This document shows, in pieces, positions 1 through 8,700 of a stretch of 38,304 nt of DNA. The notes beneath the pieces are model-generated. The model made no database searches and was not told the origin of the DNA. It saw only the letters and a list, made by a program, of their open reading frames with translations. Source of the DNA: Elusimicrobiota bacterium (GTDB taxonomy: Bacteria > Elusimicrobiota > Elusimicrobia > Elusimicrobiales > UBA9959). Within the stretch, counting starts at the first letter, position 1. Every line of letters begins with the position of its first letter. The position numbers and the translations under genes were made by a program. The stretch spans positions 1-38,304 of the forward strand of contig JAUSCK010000120.1 in assembly GCA_030651035.1 (NCBI GenBank), read 5' to 3'.

Positions 1-315
1 TAATTTAGTCCTTTCGATATAAACCTCTTTTTTTCTAATTGGGTCAGTGGGTAGCACTTTATATTCTTCATTGAGAACAATACTTTTAAGTTTTTCATTA
101 TACTTTGCCTCATACAAGGCAATACCAAGATTTATTGAAGCATATTCATCTTCATTTGCATTTTCCAGAAATAAATCTGCAATTTTTCGATACACTCCCT
201 CTTTAGTTTTATACTTTTCTCTAATATAGTTCTCAAAATCTTCATCTCTAAATGATAGAATAAAGCAGAAGAGATAAGCGAGAAGATCAGCGTAAGCGAT
301 AATATAACCACGCAT
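1..315 (-). CDS. Hypothetical protein, 5' part only (runs off left edge)
   Basis: Read on the minus strand from an ATG at 315, the frame stays open for 105 codons to the window edge, with no stop, in DNA that is strikingly AT-rich compared with everything to its right. A GGAGG lies 5 nt before this ATG; an in-frame ATG seven codons further upstream is an alternative start. The product begins MRGYIIAYADLLAYLFCF and then becomes strongly charged (RDEDFENYIREKYK). Aromatic and charged residues are abundant, and I recognise no family. Its start codon overlaps that of the divergent radical SAM gene, and its SD would lie inside that gene. The base composition suggests recent transfer or the edge of an accessory region. 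The frame could also be open by chance in AT-rich DNA, though AT-rich DNA usually has more stops. Confidence 0.45.
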   Translation of the reverse strand, partial: MRGYIIAYADLLAYLFCFILSFRDEDFENYIREKYKTKEGVYRKIADLFLENANEDEYASINLGIALYEAKYNEKLKSIVLNEEYKVLPTDPIRKKEVYIERTKL

Positions 316-970
316 GAACGCCTCCAACCCCACCATTGTCTACCGTTTTAAAAACGGCCTCTACGTAAACCTCACCAACCGCTGCCCGACGGCCTGCGTT
401 TTCTGCATAAAGAACGCCTGGAAGATGGACTTCCGCGGCAGCAACCTGAACCTCGGCGGCGCGGAGCCCTCTCCGGCGGATGTTATAGCCCTGGCGAAGG
501 AACAGTGGGCCGCGGCGCCCTTTCAGGAATTTATTTTCTGCGGCTACGGCGAACCTACCATGCGCCTGGAGGCCATGCTCGCCTGCGCGCGCATGATAAA
601 AACCGGCCGCGCCGAGCCGCTGCCGCGCACGATGAAGGTGCGGCTGAACACCAACGGCCTGGCGAACGCCGTCTGGGGGCGCAACGTAGTTCCCGAAATG
701 AAAGGCCTCATAGATTCGGTGCATGTCAGCCTTAACACCGCGGACCCCGCCCAGTGGCTCGCGCTGATGAGGCCGATGGAACCCTGGGCCGCCACGGGCT
801 TTGAGAAGGTGAAGGAATTTATAAGGGAAGCCGTAATGCTGCTGCCCGAGGTCTACGCCACCGCGGTCGAGAACCAAGACATAGACCTGGAGAAGTTCAA
901 GGCCCTGGCCGGGCAGCTCGGCGCGGAGCTGCGGCTAAGGCCGAAGCTGGAAGCGGAGGCGCCGCAGTGA
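314..970 (+). CDS. Radical SAM protein, TatD-associated type
   Basis: This 218-aa protein carries the radical SAM cluster motif CPTACVFC (C-x3-C-x2-C, about residues 24-31), preceded by YVNLTNR, and then the signatures FCGYGEPTMR and VRLNTNG. These match the family annotated 'radical SAM protein, TatD-associated', whose members are about 190-220 aa. The three cysteines should bind a [4Fe-4S] cluster that cleaves S-adenosylmethionine; the substrate of the family is unknown. The ATG at 314 is the first start after an in-frame stop at 305-307 and gives the expected N-terminus. No convincing SD precedes it. A TAATAT lies 8 nt upstream, so the message could be leaderless. No tatD gene is in the window. 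The 3' end overlaps the next gene by 4 nt (GTGA), which implies translational coupling. Confidence 0.85.
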   Translation: MNASNPTIVYRFKNGLYVNLTNRCPTACVFCIKNAWKMDFRGSNLNLGGAEPSPADVIALAKEQWAAAPFQEFIFCGYGEPTMRLEAMLACARMIKTGRAEPLPRTMKVRLNTNGLANAVWGRNVVPEMKGLIDSVHVSLNTADPAQWLALMRPMEPWAATGFEKVKEFIREAVMLLPEVYATAVENQDIDLEKFKALAGQLGAELRLRPKLEAEAPQ

Positions 971-1428
971 TCGAGCGCAAAGCCCTGCTGTTGCTTATTG
1001 CGGCGGCCGCCTTCGCGCTGGTCAGCGTGCCCAGCGTGCTCTTCAACAACGCCATCAAGAAGTATTTCAGCTTTGTCGGCCACTGGAGCGTCGCCAACAT
1101 AAAGCCCTCCCGGACCGGCGTCCCCCCCCTCCGGGTCCGCACCGAGAGGCCGGAGGAACCGCCGCAGCCGGAGCTGCGGTTCGCGAAATTCTCGGTGAAG
1201 ATAGCGGGCGCCAGGGAAGTGAAGATCGCCGGGGATTTCAACAAGTGGAACCCGGAAGCCCTGGTCCTCGTAAAAAGCGGCAGCAAGACCTGGGAAGCCC
1301 TGGTGCCGCTGCCGCCCGGCAGGTACAAGTACCTCTGCCGCATCGACGGTCAGGACGTGCTGGACCCGCTCAACCCCGACACCGACCTGGAAGGCGGCCG
1401 CAAAGTCTCCGTCCTGACCGTGAAATAA
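967..1428 (+). CDS. Membrane-anchored protein with CBM48/AMPK-type glycogen-binding domain
   Basis: This 153-aa protein starts at a GTG that overlaps the stop of the radical SAM gene. An N-terminal hydrophobic helix (about residues 6-27) is followed by a short Pro/Arg-rich linker. A C-terminal beta domain (about 75-153) has the hallmarks of the CBM48/AMPK-beta glycogen-binding family: an AGDFNKW core, a WEALVPLPPGRYKYLCRIDG strand pair and a closing DPLNPDT. In this family the Trp and nearby residues contact alpha-1,4-glucan. No catalytic domain is attached, so it probably binds glucan or scaffolds proteins at the membrane. The next gene, 1 nt away, encodes a secreted protein with another carbohydrate-linked module. 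Whether the domain faces the cytoplasm or the outside is unresolved. Confidence 0.75.
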   Translation: MIERKALLLLIAAAAFALVSVPSVLFNNAIKKYFSFVGHWSVANIKPSRTGVPPLRVRTERPEEPPQPELRFAKFSVKIAGAREVKIAGDFNKWNPEALVLVKSGSKTWEALVPLPPGRYKYLCRIDGQDVLDPLNPDTDLEGGRKVSVLTVK

Positions 1429-1429
1429 C

Positions 1430-3160
1430 ATGCAGAAAACTCTCGCGGCGCTGGCCCTTTCCTTTATATTTCCCGCGCCCTGCGTGATCGCGCAGGGCGC
1501 GGCGCAGCAGGCCATCCTCTGGGTTCCCGCCGATACCGCCGGCGCCGGGCAGGTCATAGCCGCGCTGGAGCTTGACGGCGGCCTGCGGCTTACGGCCGCG
1601 CTCTCCTCCCTCCCCAAAGACCTGGAAGAGCGCGTTAAGAAGCTGGAAAAAGAAGGCCGGCTTGAACTTGCGCTGCGCCCTGCCGGCGACCCTCCCCTGC
1701 CGCTGCTATATTATCCCGCCGCCGCGGAAGTAAAATGGTCCGGCAAGCCTTCGTCGGCCACGCTGCCGACCGAGCAGTATTTTTTGGCGCTGCGCCTCAG
1801 CCTGGCCAGGGACGCGGCGCTTACAACCTTTAAAAAAACACCCGCCGGGCTGGTCAGCCCGCCCGGCGGCCTTGCAGCGGACTATTTCCCGCTTGCAGGC
1901 GCCCTGGGAGTAAAGTGGCTGGCAACCGGCCTGCTCGCCGCTGGCGCGACCAGGGAGATCCTGATACCGGGATCCGGGGCCGCCGCTGTACTCGAGTCCG
2001 GCGGGATTTACGCCGTGCCTTTCATTAACTTTTCCACGGCCGCGGCCCTCCGCAGCCCGGCCTTCACCCTTTTCGACGAGACTTCCTCGCCCGATCCGGC
2101 GGCCCTGCGCGCAATGCTGCTCGCCGAGCTGAAAGCCTCAGTGTTCCAGAAAAGGGTCACCGTTTCAGAGGCGCTTAAGACAGCGGTCTCCACCGCGGCG
2201 ACCCCCGCGGAAATAGCGGCGGCAGCCTCGCCCTGGGCGGGGGATTATACGCCCTGGGCTTCCGCCGCGGTCCAGGCCGGCGCCCTTGCCGCGCTGGCGC
2301 AGACAAGGGCCGGCCTCATGCTGCACCTCAACGCCGCGCAGGGAAATTACGCGCAGGCCGCCCCGGCCTTCGAGGAGTATTTTTCCGCCGAGAACGGCGG
2401 GAAACTGCGAAGCCTCGCCTCAGCGGACGCGGAAACCGCCAGCGAAACCGAAATAGAGATCAGGAACGCGCTGGGCAACGCCTACCGCCTTATGCAGAAG
2501 CCCCCTCCGCCCTGGGTGTTTTCAAGCCTGGCCGATGCGGCCTCCGGGCCCGCGCAGGCTGACAAAATGCAGGTCACCAAGCTGCCGGGCGGTTTCGAGA
2601 TCAAGAACGTTTCCAGGCTGCCGCAGCCCCCGGCAAAAACTTCTGGCCTGCCCGGCACAGCCGACCCCAACCGCATCTGGAAGCTTGACGGGCTCAGGGT
2701 TGAATCGAGCACCGAGGGGATAGTCTTTCAGTTCGTCCCGCTCGCGCTGGACAACGCCTTCAAAAAAAACTCGGGCTTCAGCCACGTTAGGCTGGACCTG
2801 TATATCGACGTCAACCACCGCCCGCGCGCCGGCATGACCCGGCCGCTTGCAGGCCGCCCTTTGCGGCTTTTCCCGGAAAACGCCTGGGAATACGCCCTCG
2901 AGGCGACGCCCTCCGGCGCCGCTCTTTACAAGACAACCCCCAAAGGCCCGGTCTGTGTCGGCGCCCTCACGGCGAAGGCGGAAGCCGGGCGGATAACGGT
3001 GCGCGTGCCCGCGGCGCTGCTTAAAGGGAACCCGGCGCTCTGGAGCTACGCCGCCCTGATGCTGGCCCCGAAGGACGGCGGCGGCCTTGTCATCACGGAT
3101 TACATCGCCGACGAGATAGCCAACGGCTACATTTACGCGGTGCGGCCCGGCAGCAGGTAA
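1430..3160 (+). CDS. Secreted protein with glucodextranase-type C-terminal module
   Basis: This 576-aa protein has a typical signal peptide (MQKTLAALALSFIFPAPCVIA, cleavage probably near residue 21-22). The N-terminal 300-odd residues are Ala/Leu-rich and resemble a worn-down polysaccharide-active barrel (possibly GH57- or deacetylase-like), but I see no N-terminal His-x-His motif or clear catalytic pair. The C-terminal 180 residues (from about 395: IWKLDGLRVESS, then LDLYIDVNHRPRAGMTRPL and NAWEYALEA) resemble the C-terminal module of glucodextranase and of secreted amylopullulanases. The gene starts 2 nt after the CBM48 gene ends, so the two are probably cotranscribed. A glucan-related envelope role is inferred; activity is uncertain. 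Confidence 0.6.
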   Translation: MQKTLAALALSFIFPAPCVIAQGAAQQAILWVPADTAGAGQVIAALELDGGLRLTAALSSLPKDLEERVKKLEKEGRLELALRPAGDPPLPLLYYPAAAEVKWSGKPSSATLPTEQYFLALRLSLARDAALTTFKKTPAGLVSPPGGLAADYFPLAGALGVKWLATGLLAAGATREILIPGSGAAAVLESGGIYAVPFINFSTAAALRSPAFTLFDETSSPDPAALRAMLLAELKASVFQKRVTVSEALKTAVSTAATPAEIAAAASPWAGDYTPWASAAVQAGALAALAQTRAGLMLHLNAAQGNYAQAAPAFEEYFSAENGGKLRSLASADAETASETEIEIRNALGNAYRLMQKPPPPWVFSSLADAASGPAQADKMQVTKLPGGFEIKNVSRLPQPPAKTSGLPGTADPNRIWKLDGLRVESSTEGIVFQFVPLALDNAFKKNSGFSHVRLDLYIDVNHRPRAGMTRPLAGRPLRLFPENAWEYALEATPSGAALYKTTPKGPVCVGALTAKAEAGRITVRVPAALLKGNPALWSYAALMLAPKDGGGLVITDYIADEIANGYIYAVRPGSR

Positions 3161-3181
3161 AAGCGGGGTAACGGAGGTCAA

Positions 3182-3937
3182 ATGGCTGACAGGGATAAAA
3201 TAGTTTCTTTCACGGACACCTACCTGGATTCAAAAAAGATAAAGGACATGTCGCTGAACGGCCTGCAGGCCGAAGGCCGGCCCGAGGTTAAAAAAATAGC
3301 TTTCGGCGTCTCCGCCTCGCTTGAATGCATAAAGCGCGCGGCCGCCTGCGGCGCCGACATGCTGATAGTCCACCACGGCCTGCTGTGGGGCCGCTCCCAG
3401 CCTTTCAGCGGCCCCTTAAAGCGCAAGCTGGAGACGCTTTTCAGCAGCGGCCTGTCCCTGGCCGCCTGGCACCTGCCGCTGGACAAGCACCCCGTCTGCG
3501 GCAACAACGCGCGCCTGCTTAAAATGCTCGGGGCCGGGAGCCTGAAGCCCTTCGGGACTTACGACGGGGAAACCATAGGCTTCAGCGGGACTTTCGCCAA
3601 GCCCCTTTCGATGGGTGATCTAGCCGCCGCGCTGGCCATAAAGCTGGACGCGGAGCCGCTCTGCTTCAGGTTCGGGAAAGAAAAGATCAGGACCGTCGGG
3701 GCCGTCAGCGGGGGAGCGGCGCGCATGTTCGAGCAGGCCGTGGCCGCCGGGCTGGACCTCTATATAACAGGCGAGGCCGGGGAATTCGTACAGGAATTCG
3801 CGCGGGAGAGCCGCGCCAACTTCGTCTCCGCCGGCCATTACAACACCGAGAAACCGGGCGTGCTGGCGCTGGCGGAAGTGCTTGGAAAGAAATTCAGGGT
3901 AAAGACGGAGTTCATAGACATCCCCAACCCGGCGTAG
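3182..3937 (+). CDS. NIF3/YbgI family dinuclear metal-centre protein
   Basis: This 251-aa protein matches the NIF3 (YbgI, 'GTP cyclohydrolase I type 2 homolog') family in length and motifs. LIVHHGLLWG (about residues 60-69) supplies two metal-binding His. WHLPLDKHP lies mid-protein, and the C-terminal GEAGEF and SAGHYNTEKPG hold the remaining His and Glu ligands. Members form toroidal hexamers with a dinuclear metal site per subunit; their physiological reaction is not settled. The start is well supported by GGAGG four nucleotides before the ATG at 3182. It follows the secreted protein gene by 21 nt and may be the last gene of that transcription unit. Confidence 0.9.
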   Translation: MADRDKIVSFTDTYLDSKKIKDMSLNGLQAEGRPEVKKIAFGVSASLECIKRAAACGADMLIVHHGLLWGRSQPFSGPLKRKLETLFSSGLSLAAWHLPLDKHPVCGNNARLLKMLGAGSLKPFGTYDGETIGFSGTFAKPLSMGDLAAALAIKLDAEPLCFRFGKEKIRTVGAVSGGAARMFEQAVAAGLDLYITGEAGEFVQEFARESRANFVSAGHYNTEKPGVLALAEVLGKKFRVKTEFIDIPNPA

Positions 3938-3944
3938 AACGGAA

Positions 3945-4000
3945 GCCGGGGGTCGGGGGTCGGGAGTCGGGGATCGAGAATCTAAAATCGGGGATCGGCG
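3945..4000 (+). repeat. Short degenerate tandem repeat, unit near GGTCGGGG
   Basis: Between the NIF3 and cyclase genes, an octamer-like unit (GGTCGGGG, AGTCGGGG, GATCGAGA, AATCGGGG, GATCGGCG) recurs about six times with drift. It looks like a low-complexity intergenic repeat of the type scattered through many environmental genomes. No promoter or terminator is evident in it. Confidence 0.5.
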
Positions 4001-4029
4001 GACTGGACCGCAGGCGCAGGGAGAAGAAG

Positions 4030-5250
4030 ATGGAAACCAGAAACATCACGATAATGCTGACGGATATAAAGGGGTTCACCTCTAAAACCGCCGGTTTCTC
4101 GAGGGCGCAGACCCAGGAAATGCTGGCGAAGCACCGCGAGCTCGTCCTGCCCGTCATAGAAAAATTCGGAGGCCGGCTCGTAAAAACCATCGGCGACGCC
4201 TTCCTGGTGGCTTTCAACAGCCCCACCGACGCCGTTATCTGCGGCGTGGAGGTGCAGACCGTCCTGCGGGCCCACAACGAAGGCAAGACCCCGGCGGAAA
4301 AGATAGAGATACGCATAGCGATAAACTCCGGCGAGGTGGCCATCCACGACGACGGCGACATCTACGGCGACGCCGTGAACATAACCTCCCGCCTCGAAAG
4401 CATAGCGGAGGCCGGGGAGGTCTTTTTCACCGAGTCCGTATACCTGTCGATGAACAAGACGGAGGTGCCCTCCAGCGAGATCGGCTACAGGCAGTTCAAG
4501 GGCATACCCGAAAAGATCAAGGTATTCCGCGTGCTCAGGGAAGTCCCGGTCGGCGCCCAGTCCCAGGGCGTAGCCGCGGCCGGGCCCGCGACGCCTCTTA
4601 TTGCGCCCGCGGCAGCCGCCGCGCCCGCCGTGGCCGCGCCCGCCCTCCAGTTCCAGCCCGCCGGCATAGCGCCCAGGGCCGTCTCTTTGTTCATAGACTT
4701 TTTGTTGTTCATGATCATCGCATCGCTGCTTTTCGGGAAAGGCTGCGGCCCGACGGGGATCATAAAGGACAAGGCCGGGCGCAAGCAGGCCGAGATGAAG
4801 ATCAGTAACATCAATATTAACGACAAAGGCATCCGCATAGACGGCGAGCAGGGCAAAACCATAACACTGAACGGCAAAGGCGCGACGATCTCGGACAAGA
4901 GCGGCACGAGAAAGCTCAAGGAAGCGGACTTAGGCATAGGGGTTTCCGGGGAAGAAGACGGGGACGAGGGCGGAGACCGCCGGGGAGCTTTCCCGTTCAA
5001 AGCCCTGTTCTGGGTTATTTACCTTACCGTATTCCTTAAAAGAAAAGGCGCCACTCCCGGCATGATGATAATGAAGCTGAAGCTGATAGACGTTGAAACC
5101 GGGCTCACCCCGAAAAAACCGTTCTGGCGCTCCGTCCTGGGCGTCGTCTCCGCCCTCCCGGCCGGGCTCGGCTACTTCTGGGCCTTGTGGGAAAAGGACC
5201 AGCGCACCTGGCATGACCTCATAACAGGCACGCGGATAGTAAAAAGCTGA
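4030..5250 (+). CDS. Class III adenylate cyclase fused to a split RDD membrane domain
   Basis: Residues 5-170 form a class III nucleotide cyclase domain. The metal-binding Asp are at 12 (TDIKGFT) and 56 (KTIGD), adenine-selecting residues at Lys52 and Asp114, and transition-state Asn117 and Arg121 in GDAVNITSR. All are intact, so cAMP synthesis is likely. An Ala/Pro linker (173-212) leads to an RDD-family membrane domain. Its first helix (APRAVSLFIDFLLFMIIASLLFG, 215-236) is separated from the second (322-336) by about 85 hydrophilic residues with short alternating beta strands, where RDD proteins normally have a short loop. The C-terminus (GATPGMMIMKLKLID, then RTWHDLITGTRIV) is typical RDD. 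GGGAG before the ATG supports the start. The architecture suggests a cyclase controlled by a membrane transport or sensing module. It converges with the receiver gene. Confidence 0.85.
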   Translation: METRNITIMLTDIKGFTSKTAGFSRAQTQEMLAKHRELVLPVIEKFGGRLVKTIGDAFLVAFNSPTDAVICGVEVQTVLRAHNEGKTPAEKIEIRIAINSGEVAIHDDGDIYGDAVNITSRLESIAEAGEVFFTESVYLSMNKTEVPSSEIGYRQFKGIPEKIKVFRVLREVPVGAQSQGVAAAGPATPLIAPAAAAAPAVAAPALQFQPAGIAPRAVSLFIDFLLFMIIASLLFGKGCGPTGIIKDKAGRKQAEMKISNININDKGIRIDGEQGKTITLNGKGATISDKSGTRKLKEADLGIGVSGEEDGDEGGDRRGAFPFKALFWVIYLTVFLKRKGATPGMMIMKLKLIDVETGLTPKKPFWRSVLGVVSALPAGLGYFWALWEKDQRTWHDLITGTRIVKS

Positions 5251-5255
5251 GGGGC

Positions 5256-5285
5256 AAAAAACAGCCGGCCGCCCCTGGCGGCCGG
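5256..5285 (-). terminator. Intrinsic terminator of the receiver gene
   Basis: A perfect 9-bp stem (CCGGCCGCC / GGCGGCCGG, 3-nt loop, 5265-5285) is followed on the minus strand by a run of six T (5261-5256). It lies about 50 nt past the receiver stop. On the plus strand it could also slow polymerase leaving the cyclase gene, but there is no T run in that direction. Confidence 0.75.
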
Positions 5286-5337
5286 AAACTGAACAGCGGT
5301 CATCAACTTATATATCGGGCAGCTAAGCGGGAAGGCT

Positions 5338-5727
5338 TTACGGCTTCGCGGCGGGGCCTTCGCTTTTTTCAAACTCGGCTTTTACGGCTTTCAGGAGGTC
5401 GTTCGTCTCGAAGGGCTTGCGCAAGAAAGCGATCACCTGCGGAAAGCGCTCGAACATGCGCCTTGAGACTTCCAGGGAGGACATTACGATTATCGGGAGG
5501 CTGCCTAATTCCGCATCCTCGGAAACCTGGGTTGTCAGGGAGTAGCCGTCCATGCCGGGCATCATCACCTCCATTATCATAAGGTCGGGCTTGTAGGAAC
5601 GCAGGGTTTGAACCGCTTCGCGGCCGTTGGAACACACCTTAACCCAGTGGCCAAGCGGCTCAAGGGCGCATCGCAGCATGCCCGCGTTATCCGGATCGTC
5701 GTCTACGATAAGTATTTTTTTCCCCAT
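5338..5727 (-). CDS. Single-domain response regulator with Glu at the phospho-acceptor site
   Basis: This 129-aa CheY-like receiver consists of the receiver fold alone, without an output domain. From the chosen start (MGKKILIVDDD) it has the acidic cluster D9-D11, the switch Ser at 83-84 (IIVMSS) and the conserved Lys104 (RKPFE). The residue that is normally the phosphorylated Asp is Glu53, in IMEVMMPGMDG; the codon reads GAG. Asp-to-Glu is the classic phosphomimetic change, so the protein may be locked in an active-like state or switch by other means. An upstream in-frame ATG (5742) was rejected because it falls in the spacer of a good promoter whose expected start point is the A of the 5727 ATG. 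The preceding M16 peptidase gene ends 54 nt upstream. Confidence 0.85.
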   Translation of the reverse strand: MGKKILIVDDDPDNAGMLRCALEPLGHWVKVCSNGREAVQTLRSYKPDLMIMEVMMPGMDGYSLTTQVSEDAELGSLPIIVMSSLEVSRRMFERFPQVIAFLRKPFETNDLLKAVKAEFEKSEGPAAKP

Positions 5728-5733
5728 ATGATA

Positions 5734-5762
5734 ATTAAACATTAATCACAAAAAGCGGTCAA
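5734..5762 (-). promoter_or_regulatory. Sigma-70-like promoter giving a leaderless receiver transcript
   Basis: On the minus strand, TTGACC (5762-5757), a 17-nt spacer and TTTAAT (5739-5734) are followed after 6 nt by the ATG at 5727. Transcription would begin at or next to the start codon. No SD precedes the ATG. Confidence 0.5.
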
Positions 5763-5781
5763 GCCAAATCTCCGTCAGGAC

Positions 5782-8700
5782 TTACGGCCAGAAGTCGCGC
5801 GGGTAAAGCCGGATCACCTCCGCGGCCTCTCCCCGCTCGCGCACGAAATTCTCGTATTTCCGGATCAGGTCGTCCGGCCCGATGAACAAGGACCCCGCTT
5901 GGGGCGAAGCGGAAACCTTCCCGCCCGGGAAGCCGACCAGCACGCGGCCGAGCGACTTGCCGAATTGCGCGCGGACCAGGCCCAGGGTTCCCGGCTCCCG
6001 GGCGAGCCGGAGCAGCGCGGATTTATAAGCGCGCACGACAGCCGGACGGTTACCCTCCTCCAGGTCAAAGGCCAGGCGGTCCCCGCGCGACGAGAAATCC
6101 CCCCCGGCGCGGTAATCGCTGAAGGAAGTGGCGAGGCTGTATTCCAGCAGGAACGGGTCGTTCACGGCGGTGGCCGAGGCGATCTTGTTCACGAACATCA
6201 GGGTCTGGGCCGGGTCGGGGCACTTGTCGGCGTAGTACAATGCCTGGCCGACCGACGCGCTGTACCCCATCCCGTTGCTGTACGCGAGCCCGGCGCTCCA
6301 GGTGCGCAGGAAGAGCGAGTGCGCGCCGCCGCCGGAAAGGATCCCCAGCGCCAGCGTGTCGAGAAGTTCGCCGCGCTGCTGCGAGCGATAGCCTGCGGCC
6401 GGCGCCCAGACGCTGATCGTGCCCGTCTTGCCGCTGTTATTCACCAGGGCGACATGCGCCGGCCGCTCAAGGCCGGGGAAGCGCCCGCGGAGACGGCTGA
6501 TGACGAGGTCGCGGCGCCCGGGCGCCGCGGCGGCGGGCCCGCCCTCTGGCAGCCGGGACAGCAGGGCGTCTACCTGCCTGGCCGCGCGCCCGGCATTCGC
6601 GGCGTTCCCGTTAATGTGCACCCGCGCGCCCGCGCGCACAAGCACCTTCAAGGACAACTCCTGTATCCGGCGGATGGTCTCGGAGGAGCGGCCGACGTCA
6701 TAAAGAAAATCCGCGGCGATGCGCTGCATATCGCCGCGCCATGAATCTTCCGGAAGGTGCGAAACGTCCCCGCGCAGATATTCGCCGAGCTCCCCGTCCA
6801 CGGCCTCAAGGAGTTTCCCCGCCGCCGGCCTGCCGGAGGTCTTTGCCGCGGCCGCCACCGCGGTCATCGTCGCGCGCATGACGGCCAGCTCGGGCGGCGC
6901 CGGCTCCTCCAGGCGCCAGCGCAGGCGGTTCATGTGGCGCAGGACGGTGAACGGGCTCGAGATGTGCATGAACTGGGGCCTGTCCTGGTACTTGTAGGCG
7001 GCGACCGCGCCGGAAACCCAGGCTTCCTCGTCCTGTTGAAAGATCCCCCGCCAGCCCTGGATGCCGGCCCGGAGCAGGTCTATCAGGCGCTCGCGCGAAC
7101 CGGGCGACAGGTTCGGCCGGAGAAGGTAGTTCTCTATCCATTCGACGGACCGGTCCACCTCCCCGGGGGAGGAAGCGTAGCCGCTGAAGGTCAGCTCGGC
7201 GCGCTCGCTGCGCGGGTGGGCGCTGACGCCGATGCCCGCCCCGTAGATCTCCACCATGAGCCGTTCCTGGGTTTTGGAATAATCAAGGCGCTCGCCCGCC
7301 CGGGTTACGACGCCGACGGAGCCGACGGCCCCCCCGAGGAGAGGCAGCAATTCCCAGTCCTTCTCGGCGACGCCGCGCAGGTCGAAGGCTATTTTTATAT
7401 CGGTGAACGGCGTCTGGAACCGGGTGCTCACCAGCCGCGGCCCGGAAGGCAGGCGGCTTTCGCCCCAGTCAAGCTCGTCGAGTTCCAGCGGGGGCTCGCG
7501 CAGAAAAGAGGGGTTTGCCGCGCCGCGCCCGCCCGTCTCCGCCGCCGCGGCGGCCGAAGCCAGCTCGGCGCGGTAGCGGTCGATAGCCTGCGCCTCCGGC
7601 AGCCCGTACTCCGAGACCAGCTGCGCCGCTGTCGCTTTAAGATGCTCCTGTTTCAGGGCCTTCTGCCGCTCCAGCAGCGCGGGATCCGGCAGGACGGCCG
7701 AAATGTACGGCTGTTCCAGCATGCCTGCCCGCTCCAGGGCGGCTGCCCACGGGTTCTGTCCCGCGTCAAGTTCCGCGAGCAGCCGGTCAAGGGCGGCGTC
7801 TTCAGCCAGCGGTTTGGCGAACCCCGGCTCGGCGGCGATCTCGTTTAAAACGCCGTGCCAGCTGTCGCCGGTGAAGCGTTCGCCGAACTGCGGCGGGCCC
7901 TCCAGCGACTTGAGCATGGAGCGCCGGCTCGAGCGGATGCGCGAGCGCGCTTTATCGGCCGCCTCGGCGAGTTCCGCGCTGCCGGGCTTCAGGCCGTGGA
8001 GCCGGCGTATGCGCTCCATAACTACGCCGCGCACCCGCTCCAGGGCCGCGGGGGTGACCGACGCCGACGGGATGCCGGAAAGCCCGATTAGCACGTACGA
8101 AGCCGGCAGGACCTCTGCGCCGGCTTCGACGCCCGTCGCGCCCGAGTCGGACCTTCGCGTTTTCTGGTCGACCAGGTCGCGGTACAGATAGGAAGTTTCA
8201 CCGCCGCCGAGCAGGTTGGCGGCCAGGTTGACCCGCACCCTGTCGGCGACCCCGAACGTCCGGACGGGAGGCCAGGCTATAAGCGCCTCCTGGGGGACAG
8301 GCGCGCCGTCGGAAGGAAAGCGTCCGATCCCGATCTCACGGGCTTCCGCCGGCGCGAAGGGAGGCAGCCCCGCGTAGGCGCGCGTCGACAGCTCCGGCTC
8401 CAGCCGCAGCATCTCCGCGTTGAGGCGCGCCAGGAAGTCCCCGGCGTCCCAGCTTGCGGGCAGCGCCGCTATCAGCTCCATGTTGCCGTCCATGCGGTAA
8501 TGCGCGGCGTGGAAGGCGCGGATGCCGGCGGGCGAAAGCTTCCAGATCTCCGCCGGCTCCCCGCCCTGGTTGAGCGCGAGCGGGTGCCCGGGCCCGTACA
8601 ATAGCCGTTCAAGCTGGTCCCAGCGGATAGAGTCGGGCCGCTCCATGCGCGCGACCATTTCGGTGTATACCGTGCCCTTCTCCTCGAGCCTGGACAGGCC

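Noticed and set aside
47-229. 60-codon plus-strand frame in the AT-rich left edge
   Set aside because: It lies opposite a longer open minus-strand frame with an SD, has no SD of its own and a Ser/Phe-rich composition typical of an antisense frame.
6757-7848. 363-codon plus-strand open frame opposite the M16 peptidase
   Set aside because: Antisense shadow in very GC-rich DNA; Arg/Gly/Pro-rich product without domains.
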